A stretch of DNA of 64,000 nucleotides, taken from positions 5,771,001 to 5,835,000 of the forward strand of contig OX419755.1 of NCBI GenBank assembly GCA_948567375.1, written 5' to 3'. Shown one piece after another: positions 35,311-45,028 of the stretch (position 1 is its first letter; each line of letters opens with the position of its first letter). The DNA is from Lunularia cruciata. Taxonomy: Eukaryota > Streptophyta > Marchantiopsida > Lunulariales > Lunulariaceae. The notes under the pieces are model-generated. The model was not told the DNA's origin. It searched no databases and saw only the letters and a program-made list of their open reading frames with translations. The translations under genes were made by a program, and so were the position numbers.

Positions 35311-36711
35311 AGTGAAGTCAAGGGGAAATTGGGTGCAAGAACTTTGAGTGTTGGTGATATTTCCAACGCTCAGTGGATCGTTGGTAGCTCAATTCAAGTT
35401 CAGTGTTTCCCTAGTGTGCAAAAGCTCGTAGATTTGGCAGTTAGGCAGACGGTGTGTGGAAGCGCTGGCTAAACTTTGAGCAAAGAAGGAGCAAATTTCA
35501 AGCACTGGTTGTGATTTTGAGCTCAAGAGCTGAAGGCAGAACCAATTTGCTACGAATTGTGCTTAGAAAGTCAAATTGAAGGTGGAGTCGGGAAGCTATT
35601 CTCATGAATTTGTGATTTGGAGAAACCCGTATTGTCAATTTGGCTCAAGTGGAAAGTTAGTGGGGGATTTGATGGACAGTCAACTTTAGGGTTTACGTTA
35701 GATTTTAGCCAGATTTGGAAGAGTTTTGCTATTTGGCTAGATTTGGAGGAGTTTTGCTAGTTTGGAGGACTTTCGTAGATTTGGAGAAGTTTTGCCAATT
35801 TTGGAGGAGGTTCGAAGTGGCAAGAAGAAAGGCCTCATTTGGCGTTTAGAGGCTTTGAGGCATAGGGCTATGGGCTATGAGAGGTTACAAAGGCCTAGAA
35901 GGGCCAACAAGCCAGCTTGTTGGCGTGAGGCTAGCTAGTTTAGAGTAGATCTTGGTCATTGGTTGGAAAAAACTATCTTTCATGCTAGATTGTGCGCAAC
36001 AAGGTTTGACCTCTAGATCTCTTGTTCCTAGATTGGTACCCTAGCCAACTGATTCACCCTCACTTGTTGTCCTAGTGATTGTACCATTGTTATCTATACA
36101 CATGTAACTTTGGCTAGGAGAGGCAATTTGATCTCATTCTTGGTGATCCTGGTAGCTTAAAACTTAGATATGAACTGCTCTTATATCAAATGCCAAATGG
36201 TGGTAGAGTCAGTCTCGTGTTGTGTTATGAGATGGAGTGTTTTCGTTTAGATTTCTTGTGATTGGACCCCCTCCATTCTTTGCTTCCTGTTTGTGCACCA
36301 CGTTTGTGTGAGGTGCCCTAACTTTTGAGCATTGGTGCTCTGGTGTGCTCTTGGTAGTGAGGCTGGAGTGATGACCAATCAGACTACCTTTGTTTCTCTT
36401 TGGTGAGTCAAGAAGTGATGACCTGCAAACCGTGAGAGTGCGTGTTATGATGGCAAGTTATAGTTGCCATTTCCTGTGGTGTAGTTATCTTGGTTAGAGT
36501 TACATTAGTGGGTGGTGCTTGGTTGGTATTGGCACGTGGTGGTATTGGCACGTGGTGGTGTTGGCACTTGGTGGGGTACTTGCTGTTGCGACTTGCGGTT
36601 GTAGTTGGTGGTTTGGGTTTGCTGTTGCGGTTTTTTTGTCACGATGGAGTTCTTTGGAGATTCCAGAGGAGTTAGCTTTACAGTACATAGTGGGTTTACT
36701 CGGAGTGGTGC
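35311..36711 (+). other. Leader region of the gypsy element
   Basis: No protein recognised. It holds short internal repeats: four variants of GATTTGGAGGAGTTTTGCTA at about 35705-35815 and an approximate 18-bp repeat GGTATTGGCACGTGGTG at about 36520-36570. The position between LTR and gag suggests an untranslated leader. Confidence 0.5.
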
Positions 36712-38330
36712 TTGATATCAACATGTATCTCAAGTCCCAGTGAGGAGGAGATTGACTCTGAGTTGGAGTTTGACACGAGAGCTGATTCAGTTGAGAGTGC
36801 ACTTGGTGTGTCCGCACCGTTATTGTGGGACATGGACAAGATCTATGGGGCCTCCAAAGGCCCTAGGCGTTACTCTGGTATAGTGTATACCATTGAGTTG
36901 GATGACTTCATCCAGGATTTTGATAGTTGGTGTGATCTGTAGCAGATGCGGAACCAGACTTTGTTCACACCCTTCATGGCATGGAAGGGGTTGTTTTAGC
37001 AGTTGGAGGGTCCGTTGATGGATGACTACCATGAGTTCAGGAGAGCTCATTTGGAGGAGATTGAGTTATGGAGACAATATCGGTCTCCGAACTATATCTC
37101 TATCACTTCAGGTTCGGTGGCCAGGAGTAGATTGGTTGTACCTACGAGTTCTAGCTCGAGTAGTGTTGGTGGAGCTAGTGGAGGGAGGTGCACTAGTTGG
37201 AGATAGTGCTACTACGAGTGGAGGTACCGCTGTAGGAGGTGGTGTGGTACCGGGGTTTAACCTCATGGTGGAGTTCTTCTTGTGTTTGAGGCAGAACTAC
37301 TAGGGAGTGCGGACTGACAAGCTGAGGAGCTTGCAGGAGTTCCAATAGAAGGCTGGAGAGAGCCTACGCGAGGCATATACTCGCACAAGGCGGCTGATCA
37401 GTTTCACTCAGGGAGTTATTGAGGCCCAAGCAGTCAAGTTTTGGTATGGGATACTAGACAGGGAGTTACGACATAGAGTTCATGATGCTACGTTGTTACA
37501 GGCTACTTCGCCTACTTTGGCAGTGGTCTTTGGTTTGGCTAAGTGTATCAAGCTCAACATGGTAGAGGAGAGGGTGGTGACATCTGGATTTGGTAGAGAG
37601 ACCTCATCCACGGCTGTGACTTCTTCTAGAGTGTAGCAGAGTGTACCACGCCCAATTGGTTTTTGAGAATAACATGGACAGCCCAGATCCTATGGAGCAA
37701 GTGGTGGGCCTAGTGGAGTTAGACCCTTACCTTCATTTTTGGGTAAGGAGCAGCCAATGAGTGGTGGTGTTGCTTGTTGGACTTGTGGTGGACCGCACCA
37801 TCGGAGAGAATGTACTCAAGGCAGTGGACTTGATACCTCGGGTGCATCACATCCAACACAGAGGCAGTGTGAGCACTACCATAGATTTGGTCACACTAGT
37901 GACCAATGGTTTGACCTACAACCGTAGTTATGGAGTGGTAGGGTTGTTACGGCAGGTAGTAGAGGAGCTCCAATTCATGGAGGACGAGGTGGTAGAGGAT
38001 CTACACCTAGTAGGAGTGCAGTACCTGCACTTACTTCTTACACAACTATGGCTACTCGGATTGAGCAGTTGGAGCAAAGATTTGCTAGTATGGCTATTGC
38101 TCAGAGGAGATCAGATTCGAGTGCTGAGGCTTCCACCTCATATGTGGGTGATAGAGATGCTTTGGACTTCATGTGCGGAGCAGCACAGGTGGATGCATCT
38201 ATAGCAATGACTAGGAGTGCAGTACGTGCTCCAGTGCCTAAAGGAGCATCAGTGGAGTTGGACCCACATAGAAGAGAGGTTGGTAGACAGGTCAGACTGC
38301 CCCAGTCTTTCATGCTATCTGAGGCATAAC
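36712..38330 (+). pseudogene. gag of the methyltransferase-bearing gypsy element
   Basis: Capsid/nucleocapsid region. The first part (36712-37206) carries MDKIYGASKGPRRYSG and SPNYISITSG. After a frame change, 37250-37640 holds a retrotransposon-gag segment (SLREAYTRTRRLISF, VKFWYGILDRELRHRVHDA). A zinc knuckle CWTCGGPHHRREC is near 37775, followed by a second degenerate one (CEHYHRFGHTSDQW) that has lost two Cys. In-frame stops at 36940, 36997, 37301, 37346 and 37634 are all TAG. The product would coat element RNA. Confidence 0.75.
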
Positions 38331-38443
38331 AAACGATATCCATGGTTCCTAGACATTCTAGTGCAGGTGTGGTAGGTGGTGATGGAGTACATGATGGACT
38401 ACCTGCTAGTCAGCCACCTACTACTACATAGACTGAGTCTAGC

Positions 38444-39130
38444 ATGATGTTGGGGGTGGCTCAATTGATTATGCGGCATCCTTTGTTTTCAGCCAATGAC
38501 ATGTTTCAATTGGGAGTTGACCCAACCCTAGTGTTCCGGTTGGCTGCCATGCTGTGTGAGAGTATGGATGGTGCGGTTCCTACTACTAGAGCAGACGTGG
38601 TTGGTAGTGGAGCTGACTTGGTTGAGGAGTATGGGATCCATTCAACGACTAGTGGTTTATGGCAGGTAGTAGTGGCTAGACTAGAGGAGTTTCCAACTAG
38701 ACCGGCCTTTGAGAGAGCACGGTTCACACCTAGTGTTGTTCTATTGGATAACTAGAGGGGGATTTTTGTTTGGTGGGACCTTCAAGGAAGGTCTATACAC
38801 CACATAGAATTTTGTAAGACTCTGGTGCACAGCCTCTTATGTTGGGGAAGGCTGCAATTGTCGGTCTGGAATTACGGAAGACCGATGTGGAGAGGTGTTC
38901 ATTTCAGATCTAGACATCTCTAGGTGATGGTTTGACACAATACATCACACATGGAGAGCTTGTTGTCTAGGTTCAGCCTGGTCATCCAACTGATAGATTG
39001 GTGGTGAGAGCTCAGGCTATTGCGACAATAGCTGAGTCATATGATGTGCTAGTTGGGGGAGTAATGTTATACCCCATGGCTTTCAACATTGACTATTGGG
39101 AGGAGACAACCTCTTATAGACATGGTTAGC
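38444..39130 (+). pseudogene. Aspartic protease region of the gypsy pol
   Basis: One frame runs through 38770-39540. The retropepsin active site DSGAQPLMLGKA begins at 38818, preceded by a TAA at 38815 where a Val-type codon would be expected; a later block reads YDVLVGGVMLYP. This is the usual place of the protease in a Ty3/gypsy polyprotein. The segment 38444-38755 upstream (MMLGVAQLIMRHPLF...) has no known domain. Confidence 0.7.
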
Positions 39131-39540
39131 AGTCTGGTGAGGGACGGGTATGTCACCTACCAGTATGCTTCAATAGTGGCAGTCTTGGCTCACTACAGTT
39201 CGAGACCATGGCAGCATCAATTTTAGCTTTTAGTGGTGCAGTTACTTGGCCTGGTGACTTGTTGGAGGGGAATGCCCATGCAAAAGATACTCCAGTACTA
39301 GAGGAGATCACTCGGCTTTGGAGTACAAGTGGGACTGTTCCATCCACCTTGGATGTTCCATTGTAGAGTTCAAAGGAGGTGTTGCAGCAACATGTAGATC
39401 AGTTGGTGTAGTAGGCTTGGAGTGGAGCCTTCGTACCATCAAGAGATGAGTGTGAGAATGAGCCTCCAGAGGTGATTTCTTTGACACCTCTGGATACCAC
39501 ACTCATTGCTTGGCAGTATCCAGTAGAGGAGATATGCCTA

Positions 39541-40480
39541 TTAGAGTTGTTTGGTGGGATCAGCATCGGACTAGCTGTAGTGTTACAGGCGGGTATCCGA
39601 GTACAGAGGTACTTGTATATAGAGAGAGATGAGACTGCTAGGTGAGTCTCTCGACATCATGTGGCACACTTGGCCTATTGGTATATGAAGTTATTACCGA
39701 TGTCAACAGTCAAAGGTTACCAAAAGGCCCTATCAGCAGACATTTCCTTACAGGGGGCACATGACCTAGAGAGACATGGGCCTATTCACTTGGTGATTTT
39801 TGGATGGCCATGTCAGGGACATACACGTGCGGGCCACGGTTTTGGTCTTCAAGATCCTCGTTTTGGTGTGTTTTGAGAGATGTTATGGATATTATGACAT
39901 CTCCAAGTTCATCAGTCCGTTTCTCTAGCTTACTTTTGAAGAACATTCCTTTGATGGGTGATTTTCGCACCAGAGTGGTGGTGAGTACACATCAAGTCCA
40001 TTCTTGGATGGGACTTGCTGTATTGTTAGATGCAGCCAGAGTGGGATCACGGGCCCATCGTCTTCATCTTTGGTGGATGAACCTTTTACCCAGAGAGGTT
40101 TTACAGCGTGCTTATGATGGGATTCAGCGACTTGACCACATCCTTGTTGATGATATATTGGATATTGGGCGTCAGTCTCAGACAATGGTAGCGGTTGATA
40201 GGTCACCTATGGCAGTGGTGAACCTAGTTGGACAGCCTAGAGCCGCATTTCCCACACTCATGAGTTTCCTAGGCTCTCATACTTTTTGAGAGGGAGGACA
40301 TGGACTTGTTTAGGACTCATAGTTACAGCAGTTGGTGGAGCCCAATGCCAATGAGAGAGAGCGTGCGATGGGTTTCCGTACCGATATAACCGCTGTTCCA
40401 GTAGTGTCAGAGGCATCCATGCATCAGGTGTTAGGTCAGGCTAAGGACCTGAGTTGTTTGACCTGGATTGTGAGCCTTGG
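39541..40480 (+). pseudogene. C5-cytosine DNA methyltransferase domain within gypsy pol
   Basis: The enzyme family transfers a methyl group from S-adenosylmethionine to cytosine C5. Motifs occur in linear order: I, LELFGGISIGLAVVLQAGI (39541); II, RYLYIERDE; IV, VIFGWPCQGHTRAG with the catalytic Cys (39800); VI, LKNIPLMGD, where the usual ENV is KNI; VIII, SRAHRLHLWWMNLLP (about 40040); IX, NANERERAMGF; X, VLGQAKDLSCLTW. VIII to X resemble DNMT3; the PCQG of motif IV resembles DNMT1-type and bacterial enzymes. The order excludes the rearranged plant DRM type. The domain continues in frame from the protease, so it is part of pol. TGA at 39643 and 39874, a 1-nt loss near 39935 and the Glu-to-Lys change in motif VI make this copy inactive. 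Confidence 0.85.
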
Positions 40481-40956
40481 CTTGGCAGAGCAGCGTAGGA
40501 TGCGCTTGATAGGCATCACCACTCAGACACTTGTGAGCCTTGTGCCTATCAAGACGATTCAGGCACATGTTGGGGGCAATGGACCGAGTGGACATGGTAT
40601 TCTTGGGACACATCCAGTAGCTACTAGGAAGAGTGCTCTACTTGGAGTCCATCCAGGTGAGCGTGGGCTACTTGGATTACACCCTTGGTCCACTTGGGAT
40701 GCAACTAGAGGACATGTGGAGCTTGCAGCCATAGTGGAGGGAGTTTTTCACACAGAGGTTGGGACCTCTAGTGATCGGGAGCATGATGCTATTGCTCCCA
40801 AGGGCCCAATGTAGCAGCCAGTCAGTATATCTTCCACTCCTACTATAGTTATAGAGGATACTTGGGAGCCAGATCTTGGACCTAAGCTTATTGGAGAGGA
40901 AAGACAGAGTGTTTGGAGGTTCTTGAAAAGCCACACGAGTTGTTTTTTCCTTTAGT
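40481..40956 (+). other. Linker between methyltransferase and reverse transcriptase
   Basis: Mostly open frame with repeated LG(V/L/T)HP motifs (LGTHPVA, LGVHPGE, LGLHPWS at about 40605-40690) and no recognised domain. It leads into the conserved pre-RT segment. Confidence 0.5.
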
Positions 40957-42010
40957 ATGAAGGATTTGGGTGCTCTGAAAGGACTTGGCATATGGATTGA
41001 GCTTACTAGCAATACACTAATTTTCCGACGTCCATATTGTTATAGTGACATGGAGAGGACATTGATGCAGAGCCGGAGTAGTGACCTTTTTGAGGCTGGT
41101 TTGGTGGAGATTTCACATGGAGAGTATGCATCAGCGACAGTGATGCCAGCCAAGAAGGATATGCATGGCAACTACATAGATAGGCGGATGTGTGGAGATT
41201 ATTGTGCTATCAACCGATAGACCAGGGTTGATCGGTATGCCATGCCTACATCGGAGGAGATTTTTTATGTGATTGGGCATGCAAAGGTCTTCAGTACTTT
41301 GGATCTTTGAGCGGGATATCATCAATCGATCAAGGAGGAGGATAAGTCCAAGACAACATTTTGGGCTATTGATCCTCATGGCAAGGATGTGTTATATCAA
41401 TGGAGGTTTTTACCATTTGAGTTGAAGAACGTTACTATTGAGTTCTAGAGGGTCATGGATAGGATCCTAGCTGGATTGGATTTTGCTTGGTGCTATATTG
41501 ATGACATTTTGGTTTATAACACTACTATGGAGGAACATGAGAGACAGTTGTTGGAGTTGTTTGAGAGGTTGAGATCTCATGGACTCAAGTTACATCCTTG
41601 GAAGTGTAGGTTCTTCCACGAGCAAGTTGAGTATTTGGGTCACACTATCTACCCCAGAGGACTTGGTGTTCAACAGACCAAGGTGGAAGCTATTGCACGT
41701 AATTCTCAGCCTACGGATGTGAGCAGAGTGCGAACATTCCTTAGGTTGGCGAACTTCTATCGCTGCTATGTTAGAGGATTTAGTGCCATTACCAAGGCCT
41801 TGACAAAGCTGACCAAGCTTACATAGGAGTGGTGTTGGGGAGATGAGCAGGAGAGAGCTTTTGTAGAGCTCAAGGAGAGATTGACATTTGCTCTTATTTT
41901 GAGGAGACCATTTCAGGTTCATACTGATTGGAGTATGTTGGGGCTTGGAACTGTGCTCACCCAGCATGATGATGAGGGGAAGGAGTTTGTAGTGGCCTAT
42001 ACTAGTCGCT
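40957..42010 (+). pseudogene. Reverse transcriptase and RNase H of the gypsy element
   Basis: RT blocks: MERTLMQSRSSDLFEAGL, ATVMPAKKDMHGNY, MCGDYCAINR, KVFSTLDL, YQWRFLPFELKN, the catalytic YIDDILVY (about 41499), HPWKCRFFHEQVEYLGHTI and ANFYRCYVRGFS. RNase H begins FQVHTDWSMLGLGTVLTQHD at about 41910. Stops are at 41218 (TAG after INR), 41308 (TGA after LDL), 41446 (TAG after EF) and 41824 (TAG). At 41218 and 41446 the family normally has Gln. Confidence 0.88.
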
Positions 42011-42666
42011 CATGCTAGTTGCTCCAACAATTCAACAAAGGCAAAGTATAGTTCATATGAGGGAGAGTGCTTGGCAGTAGTTTGGGTAGTAACACATTTT
42101 TTATGTTACCTATTTGGTAACCTCTTCACTCTCATCACTGATCATTAGCCACTGAAGTGGTTGATGGAGTCCGACAAGCTTTCAGGGAAGCTTGCAAGAT
42201 GAGCTCTGATTTTATAGGAGTATGATTTCACGGTTGTTCACAGACCTAGAATAATGAACCATGATGCAAATGGGTTGAGTAGAAACCCATGTCCCAACTA
42301 GTAGGATCAGACCAGAGCACGTTGGCATGGTGAGATAGATGAGGAGATGGTGCCAAGTTGGCATGCATCTGCCTTTTTGTATATATTTTTAGAGGCTTTG
42401 GTGGTATCTCTCTCAACGTATATAGGAGGAGTTATTGAGGTTATAGATCCAAAGAGTGAAGATATTGGTATAGTTCAGCGAGACATTCATGATGATGTCT
42501 TAGTGATGGAATATCTTTGCATTGGTGTTGTGGGTGGCACAGTTGGGGCCAAGGAGAGAGATCATGTTCTTCAGTGAGCCAGATGGTTTAGATTGGAGTG
42601 CAGACACCTTTTGCGTGTATGAGAGGATGGTAGAGTGCAAGTAGTACCACTTCCATCTCAGAGACC

Positions 42667-43515
42667 ATAGTTGGTCCGTCATGCTCATGAGGAGCTAGGA
42701 CATTTTAGAGTAAAGCGTACATATAGCTTACTCCAGAGTCATTATTGGTGGCGCGGTATGCAGACCAAGGTATAGTAGTTTGTTGCCAACTGTGTGGTTT
42801 GTGACCAAGTTAGAGCATCATTCAATGCTCCTATGCCACAGTTACACCCATAACCTATCATGGGATTGGGTTACCATTGGAGTGTGGACTTTGCCAGACC
42901 TTTATCATTGACTATGAGACGCCATCGATATGTTTTGGTGATGGTGGAGCATTTCTCCAAGTGGATTGAGTTGGTGGCACTTCCTGACAAGTCTAGTGAA
43001 GGGATAGCTTACTCATTCATGGATCGAGTTCTTAGTCATTTTGGTGCACCAGCTGAGGTTTTGACTTATCAGGTATAGAGTTCTTGGGAGAATTTCAAGT
43101 CTTGTGTGATAAGGCTTTGATTGATCATTGTACTACATCCCAAGATCACCTCAAGGTAGATGGCTAAGCAGAGAGAGTGGTTCAAATAATGAAGAGAGGA
43201 TTGCAAAAGTATAGTTTGCAGAGAGGCCACTTGGGAGATTGGGATCTCCAATTACCTTGGTTGGCCATGGGCTATTGGTTCAGTTGGCAAGCCTCCTTAG
43301 CATCCTTCTCTCCGTACTTTCTACTCTATGGACGAGGTCCAGATTTACCTACAGCCATTCGTCGAGATGCTACTTTAGTTTTGGACTTGGATGACCCCGA
43401 TGTATGGATGAGTGCATGTTCTCGGCGGGCAGAGATCTTTCAGATAGTGATGCCAATGGCCTTTGAGAACTTGGTGATTGCTCAACATAGAGATACTTTA
43501 CGCTATGCTTCCATT
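42667..43515 (+). pseudogene. Integrase of the gypsy element
   Basis: The zinc-binding HHCC part is VRHAHEELGHFRVKRT with CVVC (about 42790). The catalytic core keeps the first Asp (SVDFARPL) and the Glu (AERVVQIMKRGL), but the second Asp is Tyr (EVLTYQ, near 43060), followed at once by a frame change and stops. The C-terminal part (PWLAMGYWFS, PYFLLYGRGPDLPTAIRR) is recognisable. Integration activity must be lost. Confidence 0.85.
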
Positions 43516-43589
43516 TGAGGAGGAGGTTATAGACCCTCGATCCATCAATTTCATCCAAGCGACTATGTCTATCTAAGCAGACAACACCG

Positions 43590-43916
43590 ATGACACTTGA
43601 TGTTTCGACAGGCCGCACTATCTTGAGAGTGCGTGAGGTTTTGCCATCTGGAGTCCTTGTGTTGGAAGGACGTGATGGTGTTGTTTGGAAGGTTCATGTG
43701 CGCAATTGTGCGCCATGCCACCTCCCAAACATTGATGGTACTATGGACCCAAGCTTGGCACTTGTACGTGTAGGCTTGAGGTGTATGTTGTGTGGCTCTT
43801 CTAGTGGAGCTGCTACTATGTTAGTGTGTGATAGCTGTTCAAGAGGATGGCATATGGCATGTATGACTCCTCCCATCACGGTGGTTCCTCAAGGATAGTG
43901 GTTATGTCCTAGATGT
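43590..43916 (+). pseudogene. Integrase tail with PHD zinc finger
   Basis: The tail has an SH3-like integrase segment (TILRVREVLPSGVLVLEGRD) and then a PHD finger at 43782-43916. Its Cys4-His-Cys3 ligands are all present: CMLC, CDSC, WHMAC (His and Cys) and CPRC, with the invariant Trp two residues before the last Cys pair. One TAG (43896) interrupts it, where GQW would be expected. PHD fingers usually read histone H3 tails, so this likely replaces the chromodomain found in other gypsy elements. Confidence 0.82.
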
Positions 43917-44091
43917 ACTTTGACCCATAGCTAGTTCATTCTTTATATGGTATAGATTGCAGACATGCGACTAACGATGGGGCTCCATAGCACCCGGCCT
44001 CTTGATCTTTGCCCATTAGAGGGTATACGATATACTTAGAGTAGATGGCTATCTGGAGTTAGAGGGACCTAACCGCCAGCTAGGGAGGTGA

Positions 44092-44198
44092 TTGTGGCAC
44101 TTTAGATTCTATGTATGACTTATGTGTGAATTGCGCTTCTTTAGTGTATGTTATAACAGCGATGTATGTTGTGTAGCAATGTATATACGCACGACAAC
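44092..44198 (+). repeat. Extra copy of the LTR terminal segment before the 3' LTR
   Basis: About 105 bp (TGTGGCACTTTAG...ATACGCACGACAAC) that recur at 44649-44753 with about 12 percent difference. A purine-rich AGCTAGGGAGGTGA precedes it and may be the polypurine tract. This makes the left border of the 3' LTR ambiguous. Confidence 0.65.
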
Positions 44199-44753
44199 TG
44201 TCATGCCATTGGTAGTGTCCCATCTAGATTGCTCGGACATTGGAGTTCCAGTGATAGTAGTTAGAGTTATTTTAGCAATATCTCACAGACTACTTTTTGA
44301 CGGTCAGATTTCATGTTTTGGGTACTGACTTCACGATGGTGCACACCGTCACTTTGCACCATTTGTACCATCAAGTGTGCCGTCAGCGGGACCGTTAGGT
44401 TTTCAGAGCTAGCTCAAGTTCAGGGGGTATAGTTTCAAAGTGAGCTCTAGAGAGCTCACTTCTCTGACGTTGAGCCTTCGAGTTCCTGGCTATGGTGGAC
44501 AGAGGTCGGCGAGCATCACCTGGATTCTCTATGCTTGAGTGGGTGTGGCTTGACTATAATAAGTGCCCAGTTGTTGACAGTTTATAGAATGACATATCAA
44601 GTACTGATCTATATTGAGTTGAGTTGAGAGTGGTAAGCAATCTGATTATTGTGGCACTTTAGAGTCTATGTATGACTTATGTGTGAGTTGTGCTTCTATA
44701 GTGTATGATGTTCACGCGATATATGTTGTGTAGCGATGTATATACGCACAACA
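44199..44753 (+). repeat. 3' LTR of the gypsy element
   Basis: It starts TGTCATGCC, ends GCACAACA and is followed by CTCT (44754-44757) and the MULE continuation TTAGTGATCC. Its first 450 bp match the split 5' LTR; the last 105 bp have no match in the 5' LTR but match 44092-44198. Confidence 0.75.
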
Positions 44754-45028
44754 CTCTTTAGTGATCCAAATGCTAAAAGATGTTTCAGGAGATGAGCATT
44801 GTGGCTTTCACGTGCTGGCCGTTGGCTTGGGTAGTTAAAATGATTAGCCAATGAAGTGAGCATTTCTACCAGGGCATTGGATATGCAATACTAGTTGGGT
44901 GAGGCAATGATAAGCGCTTGTATGGGTGAGACAATAGCAGGCCATATATATGGGTGAGATAATAACAGATTTGTATGTATGAGACAGTACCCAAAACTGG
45001 GTGAGACTATAGCAAGAGCCGATCTTTA

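Larger units (their letters stand above)
29232..44753 (+). mobile_element. Ty3/gypsy retrotransposon with methyltransferase and PHD finger
   Basis: A + strand LTR retrotransposon of about 9.9 kb once the nested 5.6-kb chromovirus is removed. Flanking CTCT (29228-29231 and 44754-44757) matches the single CTCT at the corresponding MULE site (15335-15338). The order is 5' LTR fragment, leader, gag with zinc knuckle, aspartic protease, C5 cytosine methyltransferase, reverse transcriptase, RNase H, integrase, PHD finger, 3' LTR. The protease-RT-RNase H-integrase order is that of Ty3/gypsy. Many stops and some frameshifts make it non-autonomous. I saw no convincing primer-binding site after the 5' LTR. 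A second copy begins at 58388. Confidence 0.85.

Noticed and set aside
39541-40480. The methyltransferase as a host DRM or DNMT gene interrupted by a transposon
   Set aside because: It shares one continuous frame with the protease, sits at the protease-RT boundary, and has linear motif order unlike DRM.
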